A stretch of 64,000 nt of DNA from Mycolicibacterium peregrinum (lineage in GTDB: Bacteria > Actinomycetota > Actinomycetes > Mycobacteriales > Mycobacteriaceae): positions 1 through 64,000 of the forward strand of contig NZ_LQPP01000029.1 of NCBI RefSeq assembly GCF_002102345.1, written 5' to 3'. Positions 44,201 to 52,842 of the stretch are shown piece after piece. Positions within the stretch are counted from its first letter, which is position 1; each line of letters opens with the position of its first letter. Below the pieces are notes generated by a model. It made no database searches. It saw nothing but the letters and a program-made list of their open reading frames with translations, and was not told the origin of the DNA. Made by a program: the position numbers and the translations under genes.

Positions 44201-47200
44201 CATCACCCCTTGGCTGTCGACTTCGGTGATCTCTAGCGTTTCAACGCAAAATGCGGCGGGCTCCTCGAACCTCTCGCGGCTCAGACACAGGCGATCGCCG
44301 CGCACCGCGATGGTCGACTTCGTAACAGCGACCTCCAAGGCTGCGATCGAACAGATGTTGTCGACCGCGGTCGCGCGGCCATTGATTTCGCAGCGGAAGC
44401 CTTGACGTCTGTCGTCGAGCCGCGTGTCCTCGGTGAACAGCGCACCGATCTCGTCAAGACGATTGGCGAGAGCGAGCGTGATCAAGCGATCGTCAGCTCG
44501 GGTCGCCGCGTTCGCCAGTGACACCCGCGGACGTTCGTCTTCGAATCGCGTATGTAGGGAATCGAGTTCGGCCAGCGCTGCAGCCATATCGTCTGGGTCG
44601 AACCAAACCTGCAGAGCGATTCGGCCGTCCTCATCGATGCCGAACACCTGGAGCATCTCGTCCTGCGGCGCCCCGGGGCTGACATCTGTGGGGCCGGATA
44701 TCAGCCGGGTGAGGGCGAGGCGCTCGCCACGCACGGTCACGGCCGCGTGGCGGTAGCGCACCATGCCCGTCGCCAGGAAGGGCTTCATGTTGTCGGGCCA
44801 TTGGGTCGACGAGACCTCGATCCGCGGGAAGCCGACGATCTTCCGCCGACTTTCGACGGTCACGGACGGGGCGAGTAGGTGTGGTATCTCGTCCCAGGCC
44901 TCGCGATTGACTGCGTCGATCACGCGGTCACTTGCTCGTACGCAAGCGGTGTCGAGTTCGGCACTCGGGGATTCGGGTTGAGCGGGAGCGGATGGCAGGT
45001 CACGCCCATCGACAAGCCCACGCGCCTTCTCGGCAAGTGCCACAGCGCCTTTCTGCCCGTACAGTGTGGATGCCCGCTCGGCCGCAACGCGCGCACCAGC
45101 ACTGTCACCGGCCGCCCTCAACACCGCCGCCAGAACAAGACACGCGTCGCCGTGGTCGACCAGCGCATCGGTGCGCTCGGCGATGGCCACGGCCTCCTCG
45201 GCCACCAGCCGCGCGGCATCGTGGGCACCACCTCGCGAAAGCAGCTGCGCCCGAACTGTGCGCCAGGCGATCGCCGGCTTCAATGCGTGTCCGGCGATCC
45301 GCTCACTCTCCGAGCACAGTTCGTCAGCCTCGCCGTCCCTGCCCAACGCGAGGCACGCACGCGCCAGCAGCGCGGCCACCTCCGCTGTATCGGCATCCAG
45401 CCTCATCCGGCGGAAACCGTTGTAGGCAAGCCGAAGATGTTCCTCGGCTGCAGCAGGATCATCGAGCACCAGCTCGGCGATGCCGGCGAAATGCTCGACT
45501 TCGAGTAGCGCATGGCGCAGGCCAAGCTCGGTGACGGTACGTCGAGCGGAATCGATCATCCGACGGGCCGCGGCGGCCCGGCCACGGAACGCCTCCAGCA
45601 CAGCTTGGCACCGGGTCGACGTCGCTTCGACCGCAGGTGAATCGGTCGTAATCCGCAGTAGACGCACCACGTCAAGGCACCGCCCGCCCGCACGCGGAAC
45701 CGGGTTGGGTCCCCACAACGCGGCCAGTGGTGCGCCCGCCAGCACCGCGTTCACCAGACGGTGTTCACGAGCCTGGCGCGCTGAGGTGAGCGCGTTGTCC
45801 AACGCGAGCTCGCAATCGGCCACCCGTCCGAGGCGTGCCAGGCACCCTGCTCGCACGGTGTGGGCCTTGGCTTCCCCTGCGGCATCGCCCAATTCGGCCA
45901 GTGTCACGGCGGCCGCCGCCACCGCGGATTCGATGTCATCGAGGCGGTCGGGATCGACGAGCATCGAGAGCTGGCCGTCGAAGCATGTCGCCCATGCCGC
46001 GAGTCGGGCTGAATCGCGCGTTCCCTCTTTCAGCTGCGACACGGCACCTGCTGCCGAAGACACATCGCCCGCGGCCAGCAGTGCCTCACAGCGCGCCACG
46101 AGAAGTTCCACACGCTGGTCGTCCCGGTCGGGCAGCTCGTCGTCCAGTTCCTCCAGCGCGTGCAAGGCGTGATCGTAAAGGTCGGCGGCGCCCTCGTATG
46201 CCAGTCGCGTCATCGCCTGGTTCGCAGCGCGCCGGCAGTATTCGACGGCCTTGAGTGCGTTTCCCGCCCAGGCACATTCGAAGTAGTGGTGGGCCAGGTC
46301 CGCCAACAGTTCGTCATCGGCACCCGGCATAGTCTCCAGCGTCGCCGCGATCCGCTGGTGCAGCCGCATTCGCCGCACGGACGCCAGCTCGGCAAGCAGC
46401 GATTGCCGGACGATGGCGTGGTTGAAACGGTAGCGACCACCAGGTTCCTCGACGAGGATGGCGGCCTGGCATGCCTCGTCGAATGCGTCGACCAGGTCCT
46501 GGCCGAGCACTTGCTCGACCAGGTCGAGGGGAAACTGGCTGCCCACCACCGCGGCCGCCGCCAGTGCCTTGTTGGTCTCGACCGGGAGCCGGGAAAGTCT
46601 GCGGCTCACGGCTTCCCGTACACCCTGCGGCAGGGTGCTCGGGTCCCAGTGCCCGCCGCTCTCGTCCACATGTCGCAAGGCTTCGATGAGGAAGAACGGG
46701 TTGCCACCGGTGACCGATGCCAACGCGCGCGCCAACTCTTCGTCGTCGTATCCGGCTTCGGCCACGTACGTGCTGACGTCATCCACATCGAGGCCGCCCA
46801 GGGCAATGCGGTTGGCGCTGCCGTCACGGTGGAGGTCGGCGAGCATCGCCGCCAGCGGGTGGGAGCGATCGAGGTCCGTACTGCGGTAAGTGCCGACGAT
46901 CTGCACGCGAGCGTGCTCGCCGAAACGCAGCAGGTGGCGGAGCAGCAGCAGGGTGGGTTTCGCCGCCCAGTGCAGGTCGTCGAGTACCAGGACGATGGGC
47001 GCTTCCACTGAGGCGACTCCGAGCAGTGCCACGACGGCGTCGAACAGTGCGTAGCGTTCGGTGTCCGGGTCTCCGTGAGGTGGCGCGGCGAGATCGGGCA
47101 GAACATCGGTCAACCCGGGAACCAGCGGCAGCAATGCCTCGACACCGCGCAGCCCGCGCAGCCGACTGGTCCCGACGCAGGGCACGAGCGTGCGCAGGGC

Positions 47201-48808
47201 CTCCGCGAACGGCTGGTAGGGCGCACCGAGGTCTTCGTCGGAACGGCCGTAGAGCACCACCGCACCCTGGTCATAGGCCTGCCGGCCCCATTCGCCGGCC
47301 AAGCGGGTCTTTCCGACGCCTGGTTCGCCCGCGATCAGCACCGCGCGGGTGCCGGCCAGTACCGTCTGGTGCCAGTCGGCGAGAAGCTCGGCGAGCTCGC
47401 GGGCGCGCCCGACGAACGGGCCAGGTCCTGCGAGCACCGCGGGCATCGCCGGCCGCTCGATGTGTGTGTCGCCGGTCGGAGGTGGACTTTCGGCGGTCTG
47501 GAGGCGCAGCTCGAAGATGTGCTCGGGCCGTGCCAGGTTCTTCAACTGACGCATGCCCAGGTCGACGAGCGCGACGTCGTCGGACAAGGAGTCGATGACC
47601 AACTCGGCGGTCGCGCCCGAACACAGGATCTGGCCACCCGAGGCCTGCGATCGCAACCGGGCGGCGCGGTTGACCGCGCGACCGAAGTAGTCGCCGTCCC
47701 GAAGCTCGGCCTCTCCGGTGTGCAGGGAAATGCGTATACGCATCGGTTCGGCCAGCGGCCACGGCTCGTGGAAGATCGCATCCTGCAACTCGATCGCGGC
47801 GGCTGCGGCCGCCGACGGGCGGTCGAAGACCGAGAATGTGGCATCACCCTCGCCGCGCGTCTTGATCAGCCGGCCGCCGCGGGAGGTGACGACCTGTTCG
47901 ACGAGCTCGTCGTGTCGCGCGAGCGCGAGGGCCATGGCGTCGGCATCTGCCTCCCAGGCGGCTGTCGACCCTTCGATGTCGGTCATTAGGAAGGTCACCG
48001 CCCGGGTAACGGACGGAACATGTTGTGTCGCAGGGGGGTCGAGCTTGGCATCCTGGGCGACGATCGCGGCCTCCAGCCGCCGCAGTTCGGGTCCCGGGTC
48101 GACCCCGAGCTCATCGGCCAGCAGCGACCGGACCCGCCGGTAGGCGCCGAGCGCCTCGCCCTGTCTGCCGGCGCGATAGAGCGCGAGCATCAGCTGGCCC
48201 CAACGTCTTTCGCGTAGCGGTGCGTCCGCCACAGCCGCCTCGAGGTCGCCGACGATCTCCGCAGCGCGGCCGGTCGCCAGGAGTGCATCCGCCCGGTCCT
48301 CGACCAGTGCCGCGTGGCCCTCGATCCAGCGGGTCTTCTCGGACACTCCCCGTCGGCAGTCGGGCAGTTCGGGGATTCCTCGCCACAGGGCCACTGCCTC
48401 GTCGAATCGAGTCACGGCACCACCGGTGTCACCGGCGCCGAGGGTGTCCCGGCCGGATTTGGCGAGCGACTTGTACCGCGAGGCGTCAGTCTCGGCCGTG
48501 TTCAGGCGCCAGCCGGTTCCCTCGGTCAATACGAAGCCGTCACCGAGAGCGTGACGCAAAGCGGAGATATGGGTCTGCAGCGCCTTGGCCGCGGTGCGTG
48601 GTGGATCGTCGCCCCAGAGCAATTCCATGAGCACGTCGGCCGGTACAACCGAACCACCGTGCAATCCGAGCATCGTGAGGATGGCGCGCGGCTTCGCGCC
48701 CGGTATTACGACGGGCGCACCGTCCATTCGGACCTGAAGAGGCCCCAAAACCCCCAGTTCCACCGATAAAAGCGTACCCACGCGCCCATCGTCGGGGTGA
48801 CGATTCAA
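41297..48808 (-). CDS. Giant SARP/BTAD-cyclase-AAA protein with nine NTF2-like repeats
   Basis: A 2503-residue protein. Parts in order: SARP-type winged helix (about 15-105, LGPLQVRMDGAPV; ALQTHISALRHALG); BTAD helical domain (110-255); class III nucleotide cyclase domain (268-435); AAA/STAND-type NTPase with P-loop GEPGVGKT (494-501) and Walker B VLVLDDLHWA; helical repeats to about 1280. Nine NTF2-like repeats follow, of type A (1285-1427, 1428-1563, 1692-1832, 1962-2102, 2231-2373) and type B (1564-1691, 1833-1961, 2103-2230, 2374-2503). In the cyclase, D277, K316, D373, N380 and R384 fit the catalytic set; the second metal Asp is Glu320. One transcript, no partner gene overlaps. The effector and output are unknown. 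Confidence 0.85.
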   Translation of the reverse strand: MNRHPDDGRVGTLLSVELGVLGPLQVRMDGAPVVIPGAKPRAILTMLGLHGGSVVPADVLMELLWGDDPPRTAAKALQTHISALRHALGDGFVLTEGTGWRLNTAETDASRYKSLAKSGRDTLGAGDTGGAVTRFDEAVALWRGIPELPDCRRGVSEKTRWIEGHAALVEDRADALLATGRAAEIVGDLEAAVADAPLRERRWGQLMLALYRAGRQGEALGAYRRVRSLLADELGVDPGPELRRLEAAIVAQDAKLDPPATQHVPSVTRAVTFLMTDIEGSTAAWEADADAMALALARHDELVEQVVTSRGGRLIKTRGEGDATFSVFDRPSAAAAAAIELQDAIFHEPWPLAEPMRIRISLHTGEAELRDGDYFGRAVNRAARLRSQASGGQILCSGATAELVIDSLSDDVALVDLGMRQLKNLARPEHIFELRLQTAESPPPTGDTHIERPAMPAVLAGPGPFVGRARELAELLADWHQTVLAGTRAVLIAGEPGVGKTRLAGEWGRQAYDQGAVVLYGRSDEDLGAPYQPFAEALRTLVPCVGTSRLRGLRGVEALLPLVPGLTDVLPDLAAPPHGDPDTERYALFDAVVALLGVASVEAPIVLVLDDLHWAAKPTLLLLRHLLRFGEHARVQIVGTYRSTDLDRSHPLAAMLADLHRDGSANRIALGGLDVDDVSTYVAEAGYDDEELARALASVTGGNPFFLIEALRHVDESGGHWDPSTLPQGVREAVSRRLSRLPVETNKALAAAAVVGSQFPLDLVEQVLGQDLVDAFDEACQAAILVEEPGGRYRFNHAIVRQSLLAELASVRRMRLHQRIAATLETMPGADDELLADLAHHYFECAWAGNALKAVEYCRRAANQAMTRLAYEGAADLYDHALHALEELDDELPDRDDQRVELLVARCEALLAAGDVSSAAGAVSQLKEGTRDSARLAAWATCFDGQLSMLVDPDRLDDIESAVAAAAVTLAELGDAAGEAKAHTVRAGCLARLGRVADCELALDNALTSARQAREHRLVNAVLAGAPLAALWGPNPVPRAGGRCLDVVRLLRITTDSPAVEATSTRCQAVLEAFRGRAAAARRMIDSARRTVTELGLRHALLEVEHFAGIAELVLDDPAAAEEHLRLAYNGFRRMRLDADTAEVAALLARACLALGRDGEADELCSESERIAGHALKPAIAWRTVRAQLLSRGGAHDAARLVAEEAVAIAERTDALVDHGDACLVLAAVLRAAGDSAGARVAAERASTLYGQKGAVALAEKARGLVDGRDLPSAPAQPESPSAELDTACVRASDRVIDAVNREAWDEIPHLLAPSVTVESRRKIVGFPRIEVSSTQWPDNMKPFLATGMVRYRHAAVTVRGERLALTRLISGPTDVSPGAPQDEMLQVFGIDEDGRIALQVWFDPDDMAAALAELDSLHTRFEDERPRVSLANAATRADDRLITLALANRLDEIGALFTEDTRLDDRRQGFRCEINGRATAVDNICSIAALEVAVTKSTIAVRGDRLCLSRERFEEPAAFCVETLEITEVDSQGVMTEKVVFDLDDFDAALAELDVRYFAGEAAPYAQTWSVVLKNYAAANRQELNLTSDCMTIDHRRGRAFSPGEAPEYMRATWDLAPDVNGYIETVHRLNNVGALITHVVHGTSQAGFTAEWREVILLTFEGELVNRGELFDEEDLDVALAKLDELSRPVRRLENTASRATDRFLELFAARDWEAMARMVIDDISFDDRRRVINADLQTGRNAFIEGFRIAADLGATQFPHAIATRGERVVLVRARFSLGGGAPEEFGLDLLHVIEVDADNRIAATVTFDPDDVDAAVAELDTRYLAGESVGHAQTWMAIARNVAAFNRREPLMTTSDWVTIDHRRATAFEPGDITPYIHATWDVAPDINLRIEAVHRLNNSGALFTQVLKGTSKEGFDAEWRDVIILTADGAQLSSLEVFDETDLAAALTRFDELSRPAQRLENAASRVYERIFAYFASRDWTAMKAVIGEDILDDDRRRVANAGIRRGRTAMIANIQAGANLGARSITSTVIATRGNRLALRHLRFSGEGRDAFHNELLGIAEINDDQRVVVVIQFDVDDLNAAFDELDARYLAGEAAPQAHSWSAVVGAYAALNRREMPATTAGHVSVDHRRVTAFAPGDIKDYTRRAWDQIPDISFRIEAVHRLNDRGAVVTHALHGTSREGFEAEWREIHLMTLGGEQFNRSEMFDEADLEIALARFDELSHTATLSNTANRAFERFQKCLAEADLDAMADMLADDICSEDRRHIVSAGIRNGRDAALEDARVIAGLGAGVTTTAVLATRGERLALRHSQYAVGHEQTDAYQVNLLEVVVVDTDERISAVVTFDVDDFEAALAELDARYLAGEAAAYPQVWSAITEGYAALNRHEAPQVTPDFQDVDHRHGVAFMSGDLFPYIHAAWDVSPDLKTHIETVHRLNKLGAVITQTAHGSSEEGFDAEWRQIVVFTVDGDAVNRCEMYDEADLDAALARFDQLTQQPPT
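41300..44956 (-). repeat. Array of alternating NTF2-like domain repeats
   Basis: The C-terminal half of the giant gene is built of about 140-residue type A and 129-residue type B units, ordered A-A-B-A-B-A-B-A-B. Type A contains ATRGERLALRH-like and DVDDFEAALAELDARYLAGE-like strings. Type B contains IDHRR, ATWDVAPDI, EAVHRLNN.GA, GTS.EGF.AEWR and FDE.DL..AL..FDEL. The last seven units have clear similarity within type; the first two A units are more diverged. The repeats differ enough in DNA that recombination is not obvious. Confidence 0.8.
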
Positions 48809-48850
48809 CGCACGATCAAGAATGAGTAAAGCCGGGGACTACCTGGTGTT

Positions 48851-49474
48851 TTACAGCCCGCGACGGGCGGCGCGGAGCGCGGCGATGGCAGCGTCGTCAC
48901 CGGACAACGTCACCCGGGCCGGCTCCCGGCCGGCGGCGAACAGCAACAGCTCGCCGGGCTCTCCTGTCACCGTCACCTCCGGACCGCTGCCGACGGTGGC
49001 CAGCGTCTTGCCCTGCGGCGTCGTCAACGCCACCCGCGCCGGGGATCTGCCCATCGTCATCCGGGCCATCGCGCCGATCCCGCGGGAGAGTGCGGACACC
49101 GTGGCGTCATCGAGATCTCTTGGCTCCCAGCCAGGTTGGGCGCGGCGCACATCCTCGTTGTGGATGTACATCTCGGCCACGTTGACCAACGGGTCCAGCA
49201 GTTTGAACGGGGAGTACAGCGGTGGGCCCGCAGCGATCTGATCGACCAGATCGCCCCATTCGGTGCTCTCGGTGACCTTCTGCTGCACCCGCTCGGTGTA
49301 GCCCGCGAGCTGGGGCACCAGGATGCCGGGGGCGGCGTCGAGGCGCCGCTCGCGCACCACCAGATGGGCGGCCAGGTCACGCGCGGTCCAGCCCTCACAG
49401 AGGGTCGGGGCATCAGGGCCTGCGGCACGCATGGACTCGACCAGTGCGGCACGTTCGCGCCGAGCGACAGTCAT
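48851..49474 (-). CDS. TIGR03085-type metal-binding protein (DinB-like)
   Basis: A 207-residue protein of the mycothiol-dependent maleylpyruvate isomerase N-terminal superfamily, TIGR03085-like branch. It has LCEGWTARDLAAHLVVRERRLDAAPG (residues about 24-50) with the first His ligand in AAHL, and VNVAEMYIHNEDVRRAQPGW further in, with the HNEDVRRA block typical of this branch. The rest includes an SCP2-like C-terminal half. Substrate unknown. It precedes nothing on its own strand that looks co-transcribed. Confidence 0.85.
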   Translation of the reverse strand: MTVARRERAALVESMRAAGPDAPTLCEGWTARDLAAHLVVRERRLDAAPGILVPQLAGYTERVQQKVTESTEWGDLVDQIAAGPPLYSPFKLLDPLVNVAEMYIHNEDVRRAQPGWEPRDLDDATVSALSRGIGAMARMTMGRSPARVALTTPQGKTLATVGSGPEVTVTGEPGELLLFAAGREPARVTLSGDDAAIAALRAARRGL

Positions 49475-49483
49475 GCGCCAACT

Positions 49484-50050
49484 CTAGAAGGTTTTCACGC
49501 CCTCGACAGCGATGGTCATCCCGTGCCCGGTGCCGTCATTGCTGATCCGGGTGCCGTCCTCACTCGCATCGATGGTCCAGCCCACCGCGCTGTACTTGCG
49601 ATAGTCGAGGGTGACCACCGGAATGTCGCCGAGGTTGCCCACGATCCACTTGATGTTGCCGTCCGAGGTGAGCCTGACGCCGTTGGCGTGTTCCCCGTCG
49701 ATCATCGGGGCGTCGGCGAAGTCGGACTCGCAGCCGACATCCTGCTTGGACAGCTGGCAACGGGTTTTCCCGGACTTGGTCTCGATGAACACGTACCCGT
49801 TCTGAGGGTTCAGCGGGGTGGCGCCGGACGGCGCGTGGGAGGTGCTGGGTGGAGCCGCAGCGGTGGTGCTCGGCGGGGGTGCCGGACTGGACCGTGTGGG
49901 CCGCGCGGTCGGAAAGCTCGGCTCGGTCGGCGACTGGGGGCTGGTGGCCGGCGTGCCTTCGATGCTCGATTGACAGCCGGACAGCAGGGCGCCGGCGGCC
50001 AGCAGGGCGCTCACGAATTGCCACGCCTTCACCGCGACAAGGCTACGCAT
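49484..50050 (-). CDS. lpqJ: Lipoprotein LpqJ
   Basis: A 188-residue lipoprotein with a signal peptide MRSLVAVKAWQFVSALLAAG and lipobox LLSGC, lipidated on C26. The mature part has a Pro/Ser/Thr-rich linker of about 50 residues, then a domain with QNGYVFIETKSGKTRCQLSK and two Cys (TRC, DVGC) that may form a disulfide. Its place between the ini genes and dnaK agrees with lpqJ (Rv0344c). Start at 50050, where the signal peptide begins; the frame runs upstream to 50134. Function unknown. Confidence 0.85.
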   Translation of the reverse strand: MRSLVAVKAWQFVSALLAAGALLSGCQSSIEGTPATSPQSPTEPSFPTARPTRSSPAPPPSTTAAAPPSTSHAPSGATPLNPQNGYVFIETKSGKTRCQLSKQDVGCESDFADAPMIDGEHANGVRLTSDGNIKWIVGNLGDIPVVTLDYRKYSAVGWTIDASEDGTRISNDGTGHGMTIAVEGVKTF

Positions 50051-50069
50051 CGAGCACGGTGACAGCCGG

Positions 50070-50801
50070 CTATGACGCGCCGAACAACCCCGCATAACCC
50101 GCGGAGAGCGCCCGCAATTGCCCGGCGCCGTCACCGCGGAACGACGCGCCGTGCATCAGCGCCAAGGTGGTGGGATTCAGCTCGGCGAGTCGGTTCAGGG
50201 TGGGAACCAGGTTGGTGGTCAGGCCGGTGGCATGGAACAGCGCCTCGGCCTCCAATGCCGGTGCCACACAATCGGACTCGGTGAGGTCCGGGCATTGCCC
50301 GATGTGGGTGAACAGGTCACCGGCGAGCAGCGTCGAGGTGGTCTCGTCGAACCACAGCCCGGATTCCCAGTTGTGCGGCACGTGCGGGGTGGCGATGAAC
50401 CGCAGGCGGTGCCCGCCGATGTCGTGGGCGGTCTCCGTCGGCGCGGTGACCGGCGGGCGGTCACACATGTCGGTCAGCGACAACATGACGGCCAGCTGAC
50501 CGTGGATCACCTCGGCGTCCGGCGCCACCGCCAGGAACTGGTTGACTGCCCCGCACTCGTCGGCTTCGAGGTGCCCGAACGAAATCCAGCGCAGCTGGGT
50601 CAACGGCAGAATCTGTTCGACGGCCGCCGACACCTGCGGAAACAGGAACCGGTGGCCGGTGTGGAACAGGAACGGCTCGTCCCCGGTCAGCAGGAACTGA
50701 TTGAAGGTGAAGCCGTGCTCGGTGATCCCCGGTATCCAGGTGGACAGCCGGTAGATCTCCGGGGCGATCTCGTCGACGCGGGTTTCCAGGTCGGACGCCA
50801 T
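50070..50801 (-). CDS. Diiron-type metallo-beta-lactamase-fold protein
   Basis: A 243-residue MBL-fold protein. Instead of the usual HxHxDH zinc motif it has HLEADE (about 76-81), the H-x-E-x-D signature of the oxygen-binding diiron proteins related to flavodiiron enzymes. Further ligands are His in HVPHNW (about 140), Asp in LLAGDLF and His in LMHGASF. There is no flavodoxin domain, so electrons for O2 or NO reduction would have to come from another protein. A role in O2/NO handling or as a diiron sensor is possible but not shown. It is convergent with nothing; its start lies 70 bp from the divergent membrane protein gene. Confidence 0.8.
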   Translation of the reverse strand: MASDLETRVDEIAPEIYRLSTWIPGITEHGFTFNQFLLTGDEPFLFHTGHRFLFPQVSAAVEQILPLTQLRWISFGHLEADECGAVNQFLAVAPDAEVIHGQLAVMLSLTDMCDRPPVTAPTETAHDIGGHRLRFIATPHVPHNWESGLWFDETTSTLLAGDLFTHIGQCPDLTESDCVAPALEAEALFHATGLTTNLVPTLNRLAELNPTTLALMHGASFRGDGAGQLRALSAGYAGLFGAS

Positions 50802-50871
50802 GACTCCATGGTCCGCCCCAGAGAACCCGACGTCTTGGGGTTTTGCCAGCTCCGTTCCCTACAGTCGTCGC

Positions 50872-51651
50872 GTGCTCGGCAAAGCCCTCGATGCGTTTCT
50901 GGACTCTCCGCTGTCCGGGATCGTGCCGTGGGCGTTGATGGCGATTCTGGCCGGGCCGGGCCGCTACGAGATCGCAGTGTGGGGTGCGCTCGGTTTCTCG
51001 CTGCTGGTGCTGGCACTGGACCGGCGCCGCAACATTCCGGTCCACGTTTTGGAGATGCTCGGAGTGTCCTTCTTCGTGGTGCTGGCCGCCGTCGGCCTGG
51101 TGGCCTCGCGAGGGCAGAAGACGTGGCTGGAGATGTGGTCGGGAGAGGTCACCAACGCCACGCTCGCATTGTTCGCCCTGGTCAGTGTGGTGGTCGGCCG
51201 GCCATACACGACGGCGTACGCGCGCGACGTCACTCCGCCGGACCATTGGGACACGCCGCTGTTCAAGCGCACCAACCTGGTGGTGTCCGCGGTGTGGGCG
51301 GCGGCATTCGGCTTCTCGGCGTCGGTCGGGTTCCTCGGCGACGTGCTCTACGGCAGCACCGACAACTTCTGGACCGGCTGGATTCTTCAGCTGGCGGCGC
51401 TGTTCTTCGCCGTGGCCGTCACCGAGTTCTATCCCGAGTACGCCCGCGCCAAGGATGCGGCGCACGCGCACCATCCGGTGCCGTCATGGTCGCAGGTGTT
51501 CGAGTGGCTGCCGCCGTTCGTCCTGGCCACCGGTGTCGCCGGGTGGCTGCTGGCGACGGTCAGCAGCGGGGTGGCTTCTGACCTGGTGGTGGTCGGTGCG
51601 TTCGGGACGGCACTGCTGCGGTTGCGTGACCAGCGGGCTCGGGCACTGTAA
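50872..51651 (+). CDS. Multi-pass membrane protein of unknown function
   Basis: A 259-residue protein with about seven hydrophobic segments (VPWALMAILAGP, YEIAVWGALGFSLLVLAL, VLEMLGVSFFVVLAAVGLVA and others) and the loop RDVTPPDHWDTPLFKRTN. I do not recognise a named family, although similar proteins are common in mycobacteria as conserved membrane proteins. The GTG at 50872 (VLGKALDAFLDSP) is a natural start; the frame is open to an ATG at 50800 that would overlap the divergent gene. It converges on the lipase gene with 7 bp between stops. Confidence 0.65.
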   Translation: MLGKALDAFLDSPLSGIVPWALMAILAGPGRYEIAVWGALGFSLLVLALDRRRNIPVHVLEMLGVSFFVVLAAVGLVASRGQKTWLEMWSGEVTNATLALFALVSVVVGRPYTTAYARDVTPPDHWDTPLFKRTNLVVSAVWAAAFGFSASVGFLGDVLYGSTDNFWTGWILQLAALFFAVAVTEFYPEYARAKDAAHAHHPVPSWSQVFEWLPPFVLATGVAGWLLATVSSGVASDLVVVGAFGTALLRLRDQRARAL

Positions 51652-51658
51652 GCCGGTG

Positions 51659-52810
51659 TCAGCGTGGGCAGGTGTTGACCGTTTTCCCGGCCATCAGGGT
51701 GTTCACGAAGTCCTGTACGTCCGGTAGTGAGGCGCCGATGACGCCACGGTGGTCCTGGCCGGCATACACCCGGTAGTCGACTGCGACGTCCTTGTCGCAC
51801 ATGGCTTTTGCCAGCGCGTCGACACCAGGTTGGGTAACCGCGGTGTCGGCGGTGCCCTGCGCGATCATCACCGGTACCCCCGGGCTGAGTCGGGTCGGAT
51901 CTTGGCGGCCGAGGTAGTCGTGCAGCGGGGTCACATTCGCATCGGCCGCGAAGACCTGTGCCGGTGGCACCGGTGCAACGGCGCGGATCTGACCGATGCA
52001 CGCAGTGCGGGCCGCGGTCAGCAAGGGCTGCGCTTGCGGTGTGAACATCTCATCCGGCTCTATGTCCGGATCGACCACGGCGGCGCCGAGCACCAGCAGT
52101 GGCAGGAAAGCTTGTGTTCCAACTGCTTCCGGACTTCCGGAGCGTACGAAGTCGACTGCCTGGCCCATTCCCACCCCGCCGGGCGCGAGTGCCGCCGCGC
52201 CTTTCAGATCGAGTTCGGGTGCGCGCTGCCCACCATCCTGTGCGGTGAACAGCGCGGCTTGCCCGCCCTGGCTGTGGCCTATGGCAACCCAGTCCGTGCC
52301 GACGCCGGGGTTCAGTTCGCGGGCCGCCCGCACGATGTCGGTGACAGTGTTCGCCTCGCTGGTGCCGTCGACGTAGGGATGCCCGCCGGGGGTGCCCAGC
52401 CCCTGGTAGTCGGTTTGGACGACGGCGTAGCCGCGCGCCACCCAGGTGTCGAGCATCGTGGTCACCGGTCCGAGGTAGTCGTGGGCCAGACCGTCGGGTG
52501 TATCGACCGAAGGGGCGCAGGTGTCGGCGTAGCCGGTGGTGCCGTGGGCCCAGGAGATCACCGGCCAGCCGCCCTCGGGCGGCGGCGACTTCGGGACGGC
52601 CACGGTGCCTGACACCACGATGGGTTGGCCGTGCGCATCGTCGGAGACGTAGGTGATCAACTGGGTCTCACCGCTGGGTAGCGCGGCGGTGGTGGTCAGC
52701 GGCCGTGCGGTGAGCAACTGTCCGGGATGCAGCCCGGGTTGGGTGGCCGTCGCACAGCCGCTGACCACAGCCGCGGCGGCCGCGGCGGCCAGTAGGCGAT
52801 TTCTGGTCAT
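51659..52810 (-). CDS. Exported lipase (secretory lipase family, lipobox)
   Basis: A 383-residue alpha/beta hydrolase of the LIP-type secretory lipase family. It has a signal peptide with lipobox VVSGC (C19), so a lipoprotein form is likely. The oxyanion region is WAHGTTGY, the nucleophile elbow GHSQG and the late block MIAQGTADTAVTQPG with the acid, with the catalytic His in GQDHRGV. The start is at 52810 (MTRNRLLAAA); MEAMTRN at 52819 is equally possible. It lies 33 bp downstream of the sulfonate-type ABC operon on the same strand and may be read through from it. Confidence 0.88.
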   Translation of the reverse strand: MTRNRLLAAAAAAAVVSGCATATQPGLHPGQLLTARPLTTTAALPSGETQLITYVSDDAHGQPIVVSGTVAVPKSPPPEGGWPVISWAHGTTGYADTCAPSVDTPDGLAHDYLGPVTTMLDTWVARGYAVVQTDYQGLGTPGGHPYVDGTSEANTVTDIVRAARELNPGVGTDWVAIGHSQGGQAALFTAQDGGQRAPELDLKGAAALAPGGVGMGQAVDFVRSGSPEAVGTQAFLPLLVLGAAVVDPDIEPDEMFTPQAQPLLTAARTACIGQIRAVAPVPPAQVFAADANVTPLHDYLGRQDPTRLSPGVPVMIAQGTADTAVTQPGVDALAKAMCDKDVAVDYRVYAGQDHRGVIGASLPDVQDFVNTLMAGKTVNTCPR

Positions 52811-52842
52811 GGCTTCCATTGTGTCGACCGACGGCTCCGTGC

